Shown: positions 11,070-21,788 of the stretch, in pieces
Position numbering within the stretch: the first letter of the stretch is position 1
Layout of the letters: the number at the start of each line of letters is the position of its first letter
Assembly (NCBI GenBank): GCA_029448655.1
Contig: JACCLO010000026.1
Span: 113,592 to 177,591, forward strand
Direction: 5' to 3'
DNA from: Wolfiporia cocos
Taxonomy: Eukaryota > Basidiomycota > Agaricomycetes > Polyporales > Phaeolaceae
Length of the DNA: 64,000 bases
Made by a program: the position numbers and the translations under genes
The notes under the pieces: generated by a model
What the model saw: only the letters and a program-made list of their open reading frames with translations
Databases searched by the model: none
Told to the model about the DNA's origin: nothing

Positions 11070-11539
11070 GACTACAGGACTACGTAAGGATCTGTAAATG
11101 AAGGAATAAAAATTCTTCGTGTTTGCTTCTTGATGGTGTTCTTCTTGGAATCGGGGGTAGGGATACACCGAAGTTAATCGGGACTTAGTTTCAGGGATAT
11201 TACATCCCTCTGCGCTTCCGCATGACCTAAAGATCTGACAGCCCATCATTACGTATCTAGGCTAGAAGCCATAGACGCCACCCTCGGAGACTTGTTAACT
11301 CCGAGGTTCCGGCTAAAACGCTAGGGTGTTTCCATCAGACCTTTCCCAAAGGTAAGGTCACCCCTTAAGCCGTATGGGTCAAGGCTTTGTGATAACACCG
11401 AAGCGAATACCACCCGCTTAGCCCTGTGGTCCGGGCAACTCTAACCGAGTCAGGTATTCCCCCTGATCCCACACTGCAAACTTCTGTTGATGAAGCCCCC
11501 AGGCTGAAATGGCAGGGGGGGTTGTAAGAACTATCAAAA
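11070..11539 (-). other. Element A 5' leader
   Basis: 470 bp between pre-gag and the 5' LTR, without a coding frame. The bases beside the LTR (11527-11537) are the 11-nt self-priming site, complementary to the predicted transcript start at 11664. The rest is GC-balanced, probably structured untranslated RNA. Confidence 0.7.
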
Positions 11540-12046
11540 TGACCCAAGACTCACTTATGTTCTGGGTTGGGGTCGAAACATTGAAGTCGAAGTCGAGTTG
11601 GTAGAACAAGTCAAGTGCAGCAGTAGTTATAGGCTACAGCGGCGTGTAACAGATTGATAGTTCTAAGGACTTAGACCTTAGACGTCTCAGCTTATATACA
11701 TGTAGGGCACTACCTAAGAACTGCCTGCCCTAATGCTATTGGGTCTGTGCGCTGAGCGGTAATGCTCAGTGCTTTGGGAATGGTGCCATAATGGCGTGCT
11801 TTGAGCTAGCGTAAGCTAGATATGATAAGCGGGCTAAAGGCCGTAGAGCGTTAACGCGGGGCCGATGACCGGTTAGAGATGACTCATTCTCTAGAACATT
11901 CGAGTAGTTTCGAGAAGAGTGATGGTATCGTGGTTAGGTTTACTAACTACGTTGCATACGACTTATCTTTGGATAGGTCGTAGAAAATCGAAATAAAATG
12001 GAGTAAATCCAGGAAAAATTAGGTAAATGCCTAGAAAACTGTGACA
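11540..12046 (-). repeat. Element A 5' LTR
   Basis: 507 bp; on the plus strand it starts TGACCCAAG and ends AAAACTGTGACA (sense: TGTCACAG to GGGTCA). Right flank ACTAG. The matching 3' LTR is outside the window. Confidence 0.85.
11654..11698 (-). promoter_or_regulatory. Element A core promoter and transcript 5' end
   Basis: Sense strand: TATATAAG (11698-11691), exactly 26 bp, then AGAACTATCAA (11664-11654). The latter is perfectly complementary over 11 nt to 11527-11537, two bases inside the LTR boundary. Predicted start and self-primer. Confidence 0.75.
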
Positions 12047-12426
12047 ACTAGTAAGACGAGGGGGAAGTCTAAGGGTGTCGGCCAAAGGTCGAGGTGCACG
12101 CAGGTGGAGATGAGTCAAAGACTGAGGGACACGCCCCAACGTCGAGATTAACAAGCTTGGGTTGTAAGACCACAAGCGCAGTAGTTATATACATCAGAGT
12201 AGCGCTAGCTAGGCAGAGAGATGACCGCCCTAAAGGTGGCCCATGTGCAACATGCCAATCATGACTAAGCTAACGTGTAACTATGCGTGACCTATAGACT
12301 GTAGGTAGCGACGCCGAACCACTATACTACAAGGGGTAGGGGTAATCACATGACATACAACGATGAGGACCAGGGGTTCGACTCCGGGGGATGGCAATTA
12401 GCCTAATGCCAGGAAAATCCGTGACA
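12047..12426 (-). repeat. LTR K fragment (host of element A)
   Basis: 380 bp of a minus-oriented LTR ending ATCCGTGACA, right flank CCGTC. It contains GTCACATGAC followed by the B-box-like GGTTCGACTCC (about 12345-12385), and TATATAAC on the minus strand near 12190. Its other end is cut off by element A. It interrupts the protease of element C. Confidence 0.8.
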
Positions 12427-13729
12427 CCGTCTTTATTTCGTGTTCTGTCTGCATTGAATACCTTGATTGGATTTTCTAATTGGATAGTTGGGATCCTGTG
12501 TTTTTCTACAAAATCTGTGTTAATCATACCTTCTGTTGCCCCAGAATCTATTAGAGCTCTGGTTAGTAGAGTGGTTTCATTGTTGGTGTGGATCATGATT
12601 GGTATGTCAATTTGTTTTCCTCTTTTACTTCCTGTTACTTCTATATTTCTTCTTAGTTTATGTCCTGTGAATCCAAATCCCTGGGTTCCTCTTTGTGTTT
12701 CTCATATCTGGGTTACTATTTTTACTTTCAGCGTTTTGTTTTGTTCAAGAATTACTTGGGTGATTTTGTCGCCATATTCCACATGTAGTGTTTTGCTTGA
12801 ATTGTTGATTAGTTGTACCTTTACTCTTCTGGTGTAGTCTTGATCTATAACTCCTGCTCCTATATGGATTCCTCTTTTTGCCATACTTGATCTGGCTGCT
12901 ATCCTTCCATATACTCCTGGTGGCATTAGGAATATTAATCTTGTGTCCACATAATCTCTTTTTCCTGCTGGTATTGACACAGACCCACCGGACTGTGTGA
13001 CTGGCCTATAGCCAGGGCTATACCCCCATCCCCTACGCCTAATTCCCAGTCCCATGGCCTGCTGGAAAGGCGTGGACAACGAGCCATCTTGAGTACCCAG
13101 TGTTACGCTGTAGGGATGCCGAACCATTCCCTGGTAAGCTGAGACCCAGACTAGCAAGTCGAGAGGTGTAGTGGGGAGGCACGGCACACAGAGAGAGCAT
13201 GAAAGGGGACCTCATCCCAGTTGCTGAAATCTCAAAGATGAGGCTGTAAGGCCTCATCACCGCTACTTATATACATGCTGCAGTAACCCGTAATGGTTGC
13301 CCTAAAGTACCGGTCCATGTGCAGTAACTAAGAGCCCATGTGATGGTAACTACCATGATGCAGTATAGTAACTAAGTGACGAGTGACCGTGATGTAGGTA
13401 GGCGCGAGCGCGCGCTACCCTGGGAGCACTAATCTACTAGGTCAAGTGATCTTCATGGTAACAAGGGAGTGACAAGGAGGTGGTGAGGGAGTGAGTCACC
13501 ACGCTCGCGGCTGCGACTGTGCTGAGAACCTAGTGAGGGACGTCTAGGATACATACCATTGATTCTGTGACAGGTATTAGTATGTCTTTGGCTGAACACA
13601 AATCGTATCCTGCTGCTTCTTCCGATCTGCATTGTGGTGCAATTGCCCTTGGGTGATCTAGAAAAATATCGAAAGTTGTGGAGCGGCATTTAGTATTTTT
13701 TTTTTCTTTCTAATGATCTTGTCACAGTC
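12427..13729 (-). pseudogene. Element C dUTPase-protease fusion (interrupted relic)
   Basis: Minus strand, one collinear reading frame once the LTR at 12975-13572 is removed. A trimeric-type dUTPase comes first: motif 1 A-A-G-Y-D-L near 13605, motif 2 A-R-S-S-M-A-K near 12880, motif 3 G-V-I-D-Q-D-Y near 12850, motif 4 G-D-K-I-T-Q-V-I near 12765, motif 5 R-G-T-Q-G-F-G-F-T-G near 12675. The aspartic protease active site A-L-I-D-S-G-A follows without a break in frame at about 12555. One TGA lies between motifs 4 and 5. dUTPase hydrolyses dUTP and so keeps uracil out of cDNA. The order dUTPase then PR recalls betaretroviruses. LTR K cuts the protease at 12426. The region is very poor in CpG. Confidence 0.85.
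12975..13572 (-). repeat. Solo LTR splitting the C dUTPase
   Basis: 598 bp, TGACACAGAC to ATTCTGTGACA, target duplication GGTAT (12970-12974 and 13573-13577). Minus orientation: TATATAAG-like box near 13268 and the dyad GATGAGGC-CTTACA-GCCTCATC. It lies between dUTPase motifs 1 and 2. Confidence 0.93.
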
Positions 13730-14160
13730 TGTCTCCCAACACACCTAATGGCCTAGATAACCCCTATATACGAGTAGGGAGGCATCCCAGCCGAGGTTGC
13801 TATGCAGCAGAGGCACTCGGCAAGGTAAGCATGCAGTGAGAGAGTAGAGTGAGGGGACATGCCCCCACAACGAGTATAACAACTCTGGGGAGTAAGCCCC
13901 AGAGGACTACGCTTATATACATGAGCAGCATACACTACTAGCCAGACGACCAGCTTTAAAGGCATGGTCAGTGCATACGTGTCTAGCTATGCGTCATGCG
14001 GTAGCGTACGTAAGCAGTAGTCACCTGACCCTAGATAAGATAGGCGATGTAAACTACACTATCTACTAGTCACGTGACGTACAAGGCATAAGTCCAGGAG
14101 TTCGACCTGGGCAGAGGGCAAGAGATTAGGGTCAGTACTGATGACCCAAAATCTGTGACA
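13730..14160 (-). repeat. Solo LTR L1
   Basis: 431 bp, TGTCACAGTC to AAATCTGTGACA, target duplication GATCT (13725-13729 and 14161-14165). It carries GTCACGTGAC and a T-arm-like stem CCAGG-AGTTCGA-CCTGG (about 14070-14115). Same family as 15009-16040, opposite orientation. It separates C's dUTPase from its gag region. Confidence 0.92.
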
Positions 14161-15008
14161 GATCTCCTCCGTGGGTTTCATAATAGTGTCTCCATCTTTA
14201 TCAATATTAGAGGAACTAAGCACCGCTTTAGCCTGCAGCCAAGCCTCATAAGAGGACCCCTCTAGGCAAGTACAAAATGAGTCCTCGCTAGCTACTGATT
14301 TCGAGTCATCCGAGTCATCCGAGTCATCTGAGTCATCAATCATATCGGAGGCCAGGAGAGACCTCATATAGTCCAATGTGCTCCCACTTGGTGCCAATTC
14401 ATTACCCGCATAATCATTTATCTCATTTACTTCTTCTAGTTTTAAAATGGAGAATCAATTACTTATTGGTTTGCTTACCTGAATGGTGGGTCTGGGCATA
14501 ATTTGTCTGGCTGCTAATCTTTCTTGAGTCAAGGTTGGGACTGGAGCAGAGTTGGGAACATTAGTGGTTGTTGTCACTTCTCTGACTTGTTGCATCACTC
14601 CCTGGGGGTTAGTGGTCCTGGATGTGTAAGTGGGTAATCCTCTGGACTGTTTCCAGTCAGGGATGTGCCAGGTGTTGGTGGAGCATTTGTTTCTGTCAGC
14701 CCAATCCTTCTTTTTATTTACACAATTCCTACAAATCCTATCTCCATTGTTACCTCTCTGTACTGTGTTGATGTTAGAGGTTGGTTGGTTATTGGATCTG
14801 ATGGTGGTGGGTTGAGTGTTGGTGAATTTTCTGTCCTATGTTATTGGAGTGGGATTTGAATGATTCGTTCAACCTAAAAAAGATAGTGGCCGAAGTGCTC
14901 TATGGAATTTTTCCATGAGGAGTAGTCAGTAGGGATGGGAATTGGTTGCCCATTTTTGTCCTTGGCCTGCACGAAAGATAAGTATACTGGTTCAAAGATG
15001 TTGCATGG
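14161..15008 (-). pseudogene. gag: Element C gag remnant
   Basis: AT-rich minus-strand coding relic. Near 14730 a Cys-rich stretch C-R-N-C followed by D-R-N-K-C looks like a degraded zinc knuckle. The frame at 14059-14397 has an acidic repeat of D-D-S units followed by C-T-C-L-E-G, continuing in L1. Several stops and frame changes prevent a single translation. Position upstream of the dUTPase-protease supports gag. CpG is almost absent compared with neighbouring elements, as expected for an old methylated copy. Confidence 0.55.
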
Positions 15009-16040
15009 TGTCACAGATTTTGGGTCGCCATCACTGACCCTAATCTCTTGCCCTTCGCCAGGGTCGAACCCCCGGACTTATGCCTGCATCGTCACGTGAC
15101 TAGTAGATAGTGTAGGTTTACATCGTCTATCCTATCTAGGGTCAGGTGACTGCTGCTTACATACACTACCACATGACATGTAGCTAGACACGTACGCACT
15201 GACCATGCCTTTAGGGCTGGTCGTCTGGCTAGTAGTGTACACCATGCATGTATATAGGCAGCGTCCTCTGGGGCTTACTCCCCAGAGTTGTGACACAGAC
15301 TTACCAGTCTGTGGGACCGGCCAACAGGACGGGGGCCTAACGAGCAACAACCCAGTTGCGAAGCTGTCTGTCTTGAGTTCCAAGGTACAAGTCACTACTC
15401 AAGTACGAGGAATATGGGACAAGCTAAGACTAGGCATGACACACAGAGAGGCGGAGCCGACCGCGCCAGGCATCACACAAGACAGGAGAGAAAGGAGCCT
15501 AAGCTCATTGTCGAGAATCCTAAAGATGAGGTTGTAAGACCTCATCGCTACAGTATATATACATGTATGGAACCACACTAAGTATCTAGTCCCTGCCCTA
15601 ACGTACTGGTCCGTGCTTACCCAAGGCCCCGGGCCGCTAACGTAAGTAGGCTGACCGTACAAGTAACGCGACATGTAAATAAACAGGTGACCATGCTGTG
15701 GCGTACCCTGGCACGTGCACCTACCCCTGAGAGGCGCTATCTAATCCAATAAGTCACGTGGCGATAAGAATCTAAGGGACAGGTGAAGGATAGGAGAAAG
15801 GCCTACTGGCCCCCGTGCACACGCTGCAACGGAGCGTAAAACCCCCTAAGGGATGTCAAGTGCCGTACTGTGACAAGTTGTTATACTCGTTGTGGGGGCA
15901 TGTCCCCTCGCTCTACTCTCTCACTGCGTGCTTACCTTGCTGAGTGCCTCTGCTGCATAGCAACCTCGGCTGGGACACCTCCCTACTCGTATATAGGGGT
16001 TATCTAGGCCATTAGGTGCGCTGGGAGACAGACCATGACA
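15009..16040 (+). repeat. LTR L2, interrupted
   Basis: LTR of the L family in plus orientation, target duplication CATGG (15004-15008 and 16041-16045), split by a later solo LTR at 15291-15875; about 442 bp without it. It contains the T-arm-like motif and GTCACGTGAC (15060-15100), TATATAGG near 15250 and the dyad CTCTGGGG-CTTACT-CCCCAGAG. The nested copy landed just after the dyad, where transcription is predicted to start. Confidence 0.9.
15291..15875 (-). repeat. Solo LTR nested in L2
   Basis: 585 bp, TGACACAGAC to GTACTGTGACA, target duplication AGTTG (15286-15290 and 15876-15880). Minus orientation; dyad GATGAGGT-CTTACA-ACCTCATC. Confidence 0.93.
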
Positions 16041-16151
16041 CATGGAATATTTCGCTCAAGTAATTCCAGAGTGTAGGAGTTGTCTATTTTGAATTCATGA
16101 CACAATCTTGTGTCTTAGTCAATGTTACCAGCTGCAGGTGCATAAGTTTTA
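16041..16151 (-). pseudogene. Element C upstream coding fragment
   Basis: Short continuation of element C on the far side of LTR L2, partly open on the minus strand and collinear with 14900-15008. Too short and decayed to name. Confidence 0.4.
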
Positions 16152-16312
16152 TGTCACAGATTTGGGACATACCAGGATTTTTCCCGCAATTAATAGCATT
16201 AATCTGGAATTACTACGCCTACCTACAAGTTATCCAGGAGTTATCCCACCATGCTGACCAGCCGAGCCAACCTAATGGTTATGCAAGGCCTTATCCCGCT
16301 AAGTGGGCACTT
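16152..16312 (+). repeat. LTR O, 5' fragment
   Basis: Starts TGTCACAGATTTGGG like the M-family LTR but diverges, with later blocks resembling the E LTR (C-T-A-C-C-T-A-C-A-A-G-T-T-A-T). Left flank TTTTA. Cut at 16313 by another LTR start; its other end was not found. Confidence 0.6.
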
Positions 16313-16339
16313 TGACACAAACTCTAGGTGTCATCCCTC
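16313..16339 (-). repeat. LTR N, left piece (host of element E)
   Basis: 27 bp beginning TGACACAAACTCTA, the same start as the solo LTR at 16679. Element E is inserted right after CCCTC; the LTR continues at 22884. Confidence 0.6.
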
Positions 16340-17912
16340 TGACACAGATGGCTCTGTGGGACTCACCAAGCCAGTATCCTGCGATGAACTAGGCGACTTA
16401 GTGAGGAAGAGGTTATCAGACGCAGTAGGAGGTAGGAGGTTCTTCTACGGCGTACGCCGAGAAGAATAGAACTAAGGTTATAGGCCGTCAAGGCCCTACT
16501 TATCTACAAATATAACGGGTCATGTGCTACTGTATAGTACATGCCCGATAAGGAGTGTGGGCTTGGTTGCCATAAGGGCGACCAAGTGGTACGACTACTC
16601 TACAAAGGCCGTGACCCGCCGGTAATGGCCGAGCCAATGGTAAAAGAGAGAGCGTGTGGTCTCATCGTTAGATGGACATGACACAAACTCTACAAGACGT
16701 ACTATCCCCTATATCCCTATGTCCTAGCCTCCTAGTACGACGATACGTTGAGTATCTATGGTGTCGCACTATGTTGGAGTGTCGCTAGTCGAGACTACAA
16801 GGGAGCACGCCTAGTGGTAGCAGAGAGAGGAGGGCTATCGCCCATACATCGAGATTAACAGTTCTGAGGTGTAACCCTCAGAACGACGCAGTATATATAC
16901 ATGTAGAGGCAGCGTAACTAAGACGTAGCGGCCCACCCTAAAGGGGGCCGTGCGCTACTATTGTCATACGGTCACGCTATGGCGCCATCTACATACCACG
17001 TGAGCGGCCCTGCGGGATGGGCGTACCGTATCGTACCGCCTATCTGCAACGCGCTTTATCTAATCTATAAGTCACATGACCTTCGGTCTCACCCGTTTGT
17101 GCGTTCGACCCTCGGCGAGGGCATTCGCCTTATGCCACAGAAAATCTGTGACAGGACATGTGAATACGGGCACAGCCCGGGTATAAGGGATGCCGGTTGC
17201 CGGATACCGTGAGGTATAATGGCGATTGGCCGGTCATCGTGTGCTGACCAAGGCGGAACGCCGAGGTCGTAATGCTATTGGGCCAGCAGGCACCGTAGCA
17301 TGTGATATGTCCGGACCGGATGGTTACCGGGACGTATGGTGGTCTTAGCTGTGAGGCGAGGACCGGTGTTTGGGCGGCGCCGTGATGGCAGAAGCCCGGG
17401 ACTTGGGGACCGCCGAGTCCGTGGGATGGCCGAGAAGGCCGAGCCTATAGCGATATTGCCTTGGTGCTAATATAGTGCTATTTGGCCGTGTTGCCATTAT
17501 TATGCGAAGGCGTGGCGCGCCTGAGGTGCCATTGTGATCAAGGATCTTAAGGCGGTGGGAAGCCAGGAAGGCCGACCCAATAGTACAAGGCCGCGAGGCA
17601 CTGTTTGTACATGTGGACATTATTATGCGAGCGTGCCGCGCTCGGCCTATCATTATGATCTAGGATCTATGACGTGGCTGGTCTTGCTCTGATGGGCGAG
17701 ACCTGTATGACGTATGCTGTAGTGTTGCTATTGGACCGGAGGGTACCGTAGCGTTACGTAAGCTGGTCATGTGGTTGACAAGCCCGGTTAAGAGCTTGTC
17801 GTGGTGGCAATGGGAGTTAACCCGTAGATAACTTGTAGTTAGACGTATAAATCCCAGGTAAATTGCTATAATCGTAGGAAAAATGCTGTAAGCCCCAGAT
17901 AAATCTGTGACA
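16340..17912 (-). repeat. Element E 3' LTR, interrupted
   Basis: About 1093 bp once the nested LTR and its target repeat are removed, nearly identical to 21789-22883 with scattered substitutions. It is followed at 17913 by the complement of a purine tract (T-T-A-C-C-C-C-C). Confidence 0.9.
16679..17153 (-). repeat. Solo LTR of family N nested in the E LTR
   Basis: 475 bp, TGACACAAAC to AAATCTGTGACA, target duplication GGACA (16674-16678 and 17154-17158). Minus orientation: TATATATA near 16895, dyad GTTCTGAGG/CCTCAGAAC, GTCACATGAC and GTTCGACCC near 17075-17110. It is the innermost of at least four nested layers (O, N, E, this LTR). Confidence 0.93.
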
Positions 17913-17981
17913 TTACCCCCGCTTTAGGTTTCATCGTCCCCGATGAAACTATCCCTCATTATGTACGTCCCAAGAGCGGTA

Positions 17982-18200
17982 TAACGCGTGATGACGAAGT
18001 GTCAAATGCTGTTATGATGCTGCTTCAATTTTGTTACTTGAACAGGGATAAATGGGAGTTTCAGGACTTGTGGTGGAACCTGAGCGTTATGGGATAGCGA
18101 TTGTATTCCTTATAGTGATTTGTAACGCGTGATAGCGAAGTGCTAAATGCCGTTACTAGCGATTATCAACGCGTGATGACCGAAAGGTCAAATGCCGTTG
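17982..18200. repeat. Three copies of a 33-bp hairpin repeat
   Basis: Copies at about 17982-18014, 18122-18155 and 18167-18200 share AACGCGTGAT on the left and AAATGC-GTT on the right. The central stems differ but stay paired: TGAC/GTCA with loop GAAGT, TAGC/GCTA with loop GAAGT, TGACC/GGTCA with loop GAAA. The flanks TAACG/CGTTA can pair as well. The paired changes suggest a stem-loop under selection or generated by copying. Confidence 0.6.
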
Positions 18201-18254
18201 TTTGGGAAGTGTAGTCGTGTTACTAGAGTGTGTTGTCATTGTGCACGCGGATCC

Positions 18255-19870
18255 TAGAAGGAGGGACTCTCCTGTTATCGCTGAAGGTGTTCAAGTGCCT
18301 TTTCGCGACCTTGTTCGGATTGTTGCTTTTGCTTATGACGTTACTCGTAGTAGAAGGCGATATGGAAATGTTCATCATATAGTGCCTTTGAGTCTACTAG
18401 TAATCTGTTCTCCAATAGCTTGCCAAGCGTATTAGAGGGTGCATTGTGTCGTTGTACAGTGTTCGGATAAGCATTGTGCCGGATACCTGTAAGAAGGGGC
18501 TCTTCTGTTAACTCTGGAGATGTTCTAGTTTCTCTTCGAGTCCTTGGGCGGTTATAATGGCTTATGCGTAGTACCCGTTGAATGTAACATAGCGGTGCTT
18601 TTTCGACGTCTATTGCTGTATATCGGTGAATGGAGTAGCTGGTTCCTTTCATTTGAATAGCGGGTGTCTTAGGCTTGTTGCTTGTACAGGGGTAATCCTA
18701 CTTTGTACGACTTATGCGGTTTGAACGGTTATTAAAGGCCGTCGCCTTATGAACGTTTGTGAGGCGTCGCCTCCCTAGTATCGCAAGTACTAAGCGTGTG
18801 ACATTTGTCAATGCCCATTTGTTACAGGGGTTGTGTCCCCTAGTTAGATTGCTTCGATGTAGCGATCTCTTCGGAGTCGTAGGTTCCGGAATGAAGCTGT
18901 GCCTTCGTGGTTGTATGCACTATTTATTAACGAGTAGGCTTCTCGTGTAAAACCCCATAGTATAGGTACTAATCATTGTGCATTATGGTCAATGCTTATG
19001 ATTGTATTCCCTGATACTGTAGTGTCGTTGCCGTAGTGAAGCCTTATTGGGTAACTGTGAGAACATACATCCTTGTCAGGAGTTGTCTCGTAAAGGTATA
19101 TCCCGTAAGGGCTGAAGTCACGTGGTGGCGATGACGGTAGTTTCCAATGTGCTTGTATGTCGTTAAAGTCGTTCTTCGATTGAATATGACATTGTAAGCG
19201 TGGGAACTGGGGTGAACGTTGGGGAAGGATATATTTCGCTTATTGGATAGATAGCTACTATATTCCTATTACATGGTTGTCGTCCGTATGCGAATAGGAC
19301 AGTACGAGCATGAATGAGGGTAATCAGGCCTCTTAGTGCATGTCGTTGGTTGCTTTGATGACCGTGAGGTACATTCGTAAGCGTGGGATAGTGGACTTTT
19401 TAAGGTCCTAGGTGCGAAATTAGGGTTTCCACCCCCTCTTTCACGTTTGATCTCCAGATCAAACCTATCCAGATGGTTTTGGTTTTTAAAGAGGTTAAAC
19501 CGCCTCTATACCCAAATAAGGGTGGGTGGATGTGGGCGTAAGGTATTCTTGACGTATATCCATATACGGCTGTATCCAGTAGTCGCTCGCATATGCGACC
19601 AGATTTTTATACTAAGGTTTCCAAGCCCTAGTTTGTCGGAATCGAAGGGTTTTCCAGGCCCATATTCGATGTAATGACGAGATGTAATCCTTTCTTGACG
19701 TAAGGATACAGATCCGGATTTATTTATTGCGCGTCTCGACGGCGCAGGTTTCCGTAAACCAAGCAATTAAATGATAACCGATTGCCAAATCGGCTTGATT
19801 GTCCTAATAAGGGGGACTCCCTTGTTATCTCTGGAAGTTTTCGAGTGCTTCTTCGAGACCTTTTGCGGAC
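18255..19870. repeat. Three dispersed copies of a 60-75-bp repeat
   Basis: Diverged copies start near 18257, 18490 and 19805. They share a block of the type GGGACTC-C-TGTTA, then G-TGTTC-AGTG and CTTCGAGACCTT. They lie only in element E's interior. Function unknown. Confidence 0.5.
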
Positions 19871-20929
19871 GATCACATTGAATTGCTAAGGTGTATTTTT
19901 CGAATTCGGTTATTCTCCCCACAGAGAAAAGTTGAATTGAAGTGAAATCAAAAGTGAGGTAGCTAGCCTTGTGACGAATTTGCAATTGGCGTGCGAATTT
20001 GTCAATTTCAATACAGGGGGGACCGGTTTGGGACCGGTTGTGGATTCGGCGATGTGCGAGAATGCCGAATGAAGTGTGATTCTAGAAGCCTTGCGGCCTC
20101 CGCTACACTTCAAGGGAACGCGTATCAATAGCGTGTGTCCCTTGTTTTCCTTTCCTCTAACCCAGATTGCGAGATTCAATTAAGTAATCTATTGCGATCT
20201 GTTTGTACATGGGTGGCTGGTGGAAACAGCGCTGTACCCAGTTATTTATAGACGCTTGTCAGACGTCTCTTCCCAAACGGATGGTAATTTCCTTGTCAGG
20301 AATTCCATTACCGAAAGGGGTGCCCCCGTTCAAAGGTTCTTATGACATGTGACCAGATGACAGATGCTCAATAACCCGAATCCCCTTTTCAGGAGCAAAG
20401 ACCGAAGTCAAACGGGCGCCGACGGATTATGTGAATCCTAATCGACTTGGTACTTTAAGCATTCCCATAGTAATAATAGTTATAAGCATATATTTGCCAA
20501 GCGTACGTGATCCTACGTCTAAGGGAACAGGTACTAGTATTGTTCTTCGATTGACTAAGTGTACCCGTAAGACGTAAAGGTTGCCTTTTATGTACATAGG
20601 CGACCTTAACCAGGCTAGATAACCTGGGAACCAGCAGGTGACGCAGGATTTCCAGAGGCGAATACAAATGCTATTGGACGGTTTCTTAAGCTAATACAAG
20701 TATTGCTATCTACTAGGAGCCGCCACTAAAACTACATATTTATCTACTTATTGACTGGGATACCAGGGTACCTGAAAGAGAGCTCGTCATCAGCGATCAA
20801 CGCTGAGTGGTCATGTCTAACACAAGAAGAACGGGGGCATGGTTAGGGGCGCCCTTGTCAGGACGCCGCGCGGAATTTAGCCGACAGGTGTCTTCATCGA
20901 AGCGCGCGACTTCCTTCTAGAAAGAGAGT

Positions 20930-21788
20930 CGGTGACTGCCAGCATTTGACAGGCTGGGTCACATGGTTGGGAATAGGATACACAGCCCATTTCCTCGCGG
21001 AGATGAGCTGGAAAGTGGTCGCAGTATTACACCGCGACCGGTCCACGCTTTAGTGGTAAGGCTTGCCATCTGTAGCCACCTGGGTGTCACATCAGGGCTA
21101 AAAAACCATCCGTCGATCTAAGATCGCGCATTCACGAGCGCTCCACACATCAAAGATGGTGGGCAACGCCGCATGCTTCCGGTGGGGCCCCAACTCGGTT
21201 TAACCCAGGCTCGCACACCGAGCTGCCCGTAGGACTTACGCTATTGGTTACCGCGAGTGACCTCGGCTGGTTTGGCCTTGCGAGCCGCACCACCTCACCA
21301 CTTGGATTCCCCGAAGGAGATCCCAAGCGGGCCCCTTACGCCTGGGGGGCGGCTTTGGAAGATTCCCACACCCTACTAAGGGAATACGCTGAAGCGCATA
21401 TCCCTATGGGGATCCTACTGGTAGTGTTGGGTCCCTGAACAGGGATTGCCAAGACAGGGGGCTGTGCGTGCACAGGCAGACGGTCCCCTTTTCCCAATAG
21501 GCGGGTCTCAACCGCTGACAGCCGCAACCTTGCCAGGAAGCAGCCATCTCTCCTTAACCCTGGAGTCCGGGTTCGCAGGACCCTACCGCTGATTAGGCAG
21601 GTAGAGCCCCACTGGGTGGCAGCAGGCCGCTAAGCCCGCCGCCGATGTATCCCATAACCGCAACCACGGAGCATGCATCCCCTTTGCAGGAGAGCAGCGG
21701 CCCCTGCGCTATCTCAGACACCTGTAGGAGGAAAAACCCAGGCGCCACCAGTTAAGGAGGCGCAGGGGGGTAGGTAGTTCTATTCTTA
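20930..21788 (-). other. Element E leader, homologous to the element M leader
   Basis: Matches the M leader (59403-60230, opposite orientation) in order along its length. Examples are the blocks GATCTTAGATCGAC, GGTTTTTTAGCCCTGATG and CCCGGACTCCAGGGT, and the block around CCCCAGGCGTAAGGG. Its end 21775-21787 is the 13-nt self-priming site. Conservation without coding suggests packaging or translation signals (inference). Confidence 0.75.

Larger units (their letters stand above)
1..12046 (-). mobile_element. Element A: Ty3/gypsy chromovirus, 3' end outside window
   Basis: Autonomous LTR retrotransposon read right to left: 5' LTR 11540-12046, leader, pre-gag ORF, gag, then pol (PR, RT, RNase H, integrase, chromodomain) running off the left edge. 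It is interrupted by three later insertions, each with its own 5-bp target duplication: 1392-1968, 3751-4239 and 4901-8089. Removing them restores collinear reading frames, apart from one frameshift in pol near 3311 and one in gag near 8455. A itself sits in an older LTR (12047-12426). Only the right flank of its insertion site is visible (ACTAG at 12047-12051). Confidence 0.93.
17913..20929 (-). other. Element E interior without a gene
   Basis: About 3 kb with only short, unrelated frames on both strands. It contains two kinds of dispersed short repeats (separate entries) and no similarity that I can see to gag or pol. Role unknown; it may be spacer that brings the RNA to a packageable length. 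Confidence 0.7.

Noticed and set aside
17982..18200. CRISPR-like array
   Set aside because: Three diverged, unevenly spaced repeats in a eukaryotic retroelement; no array or cas genes.
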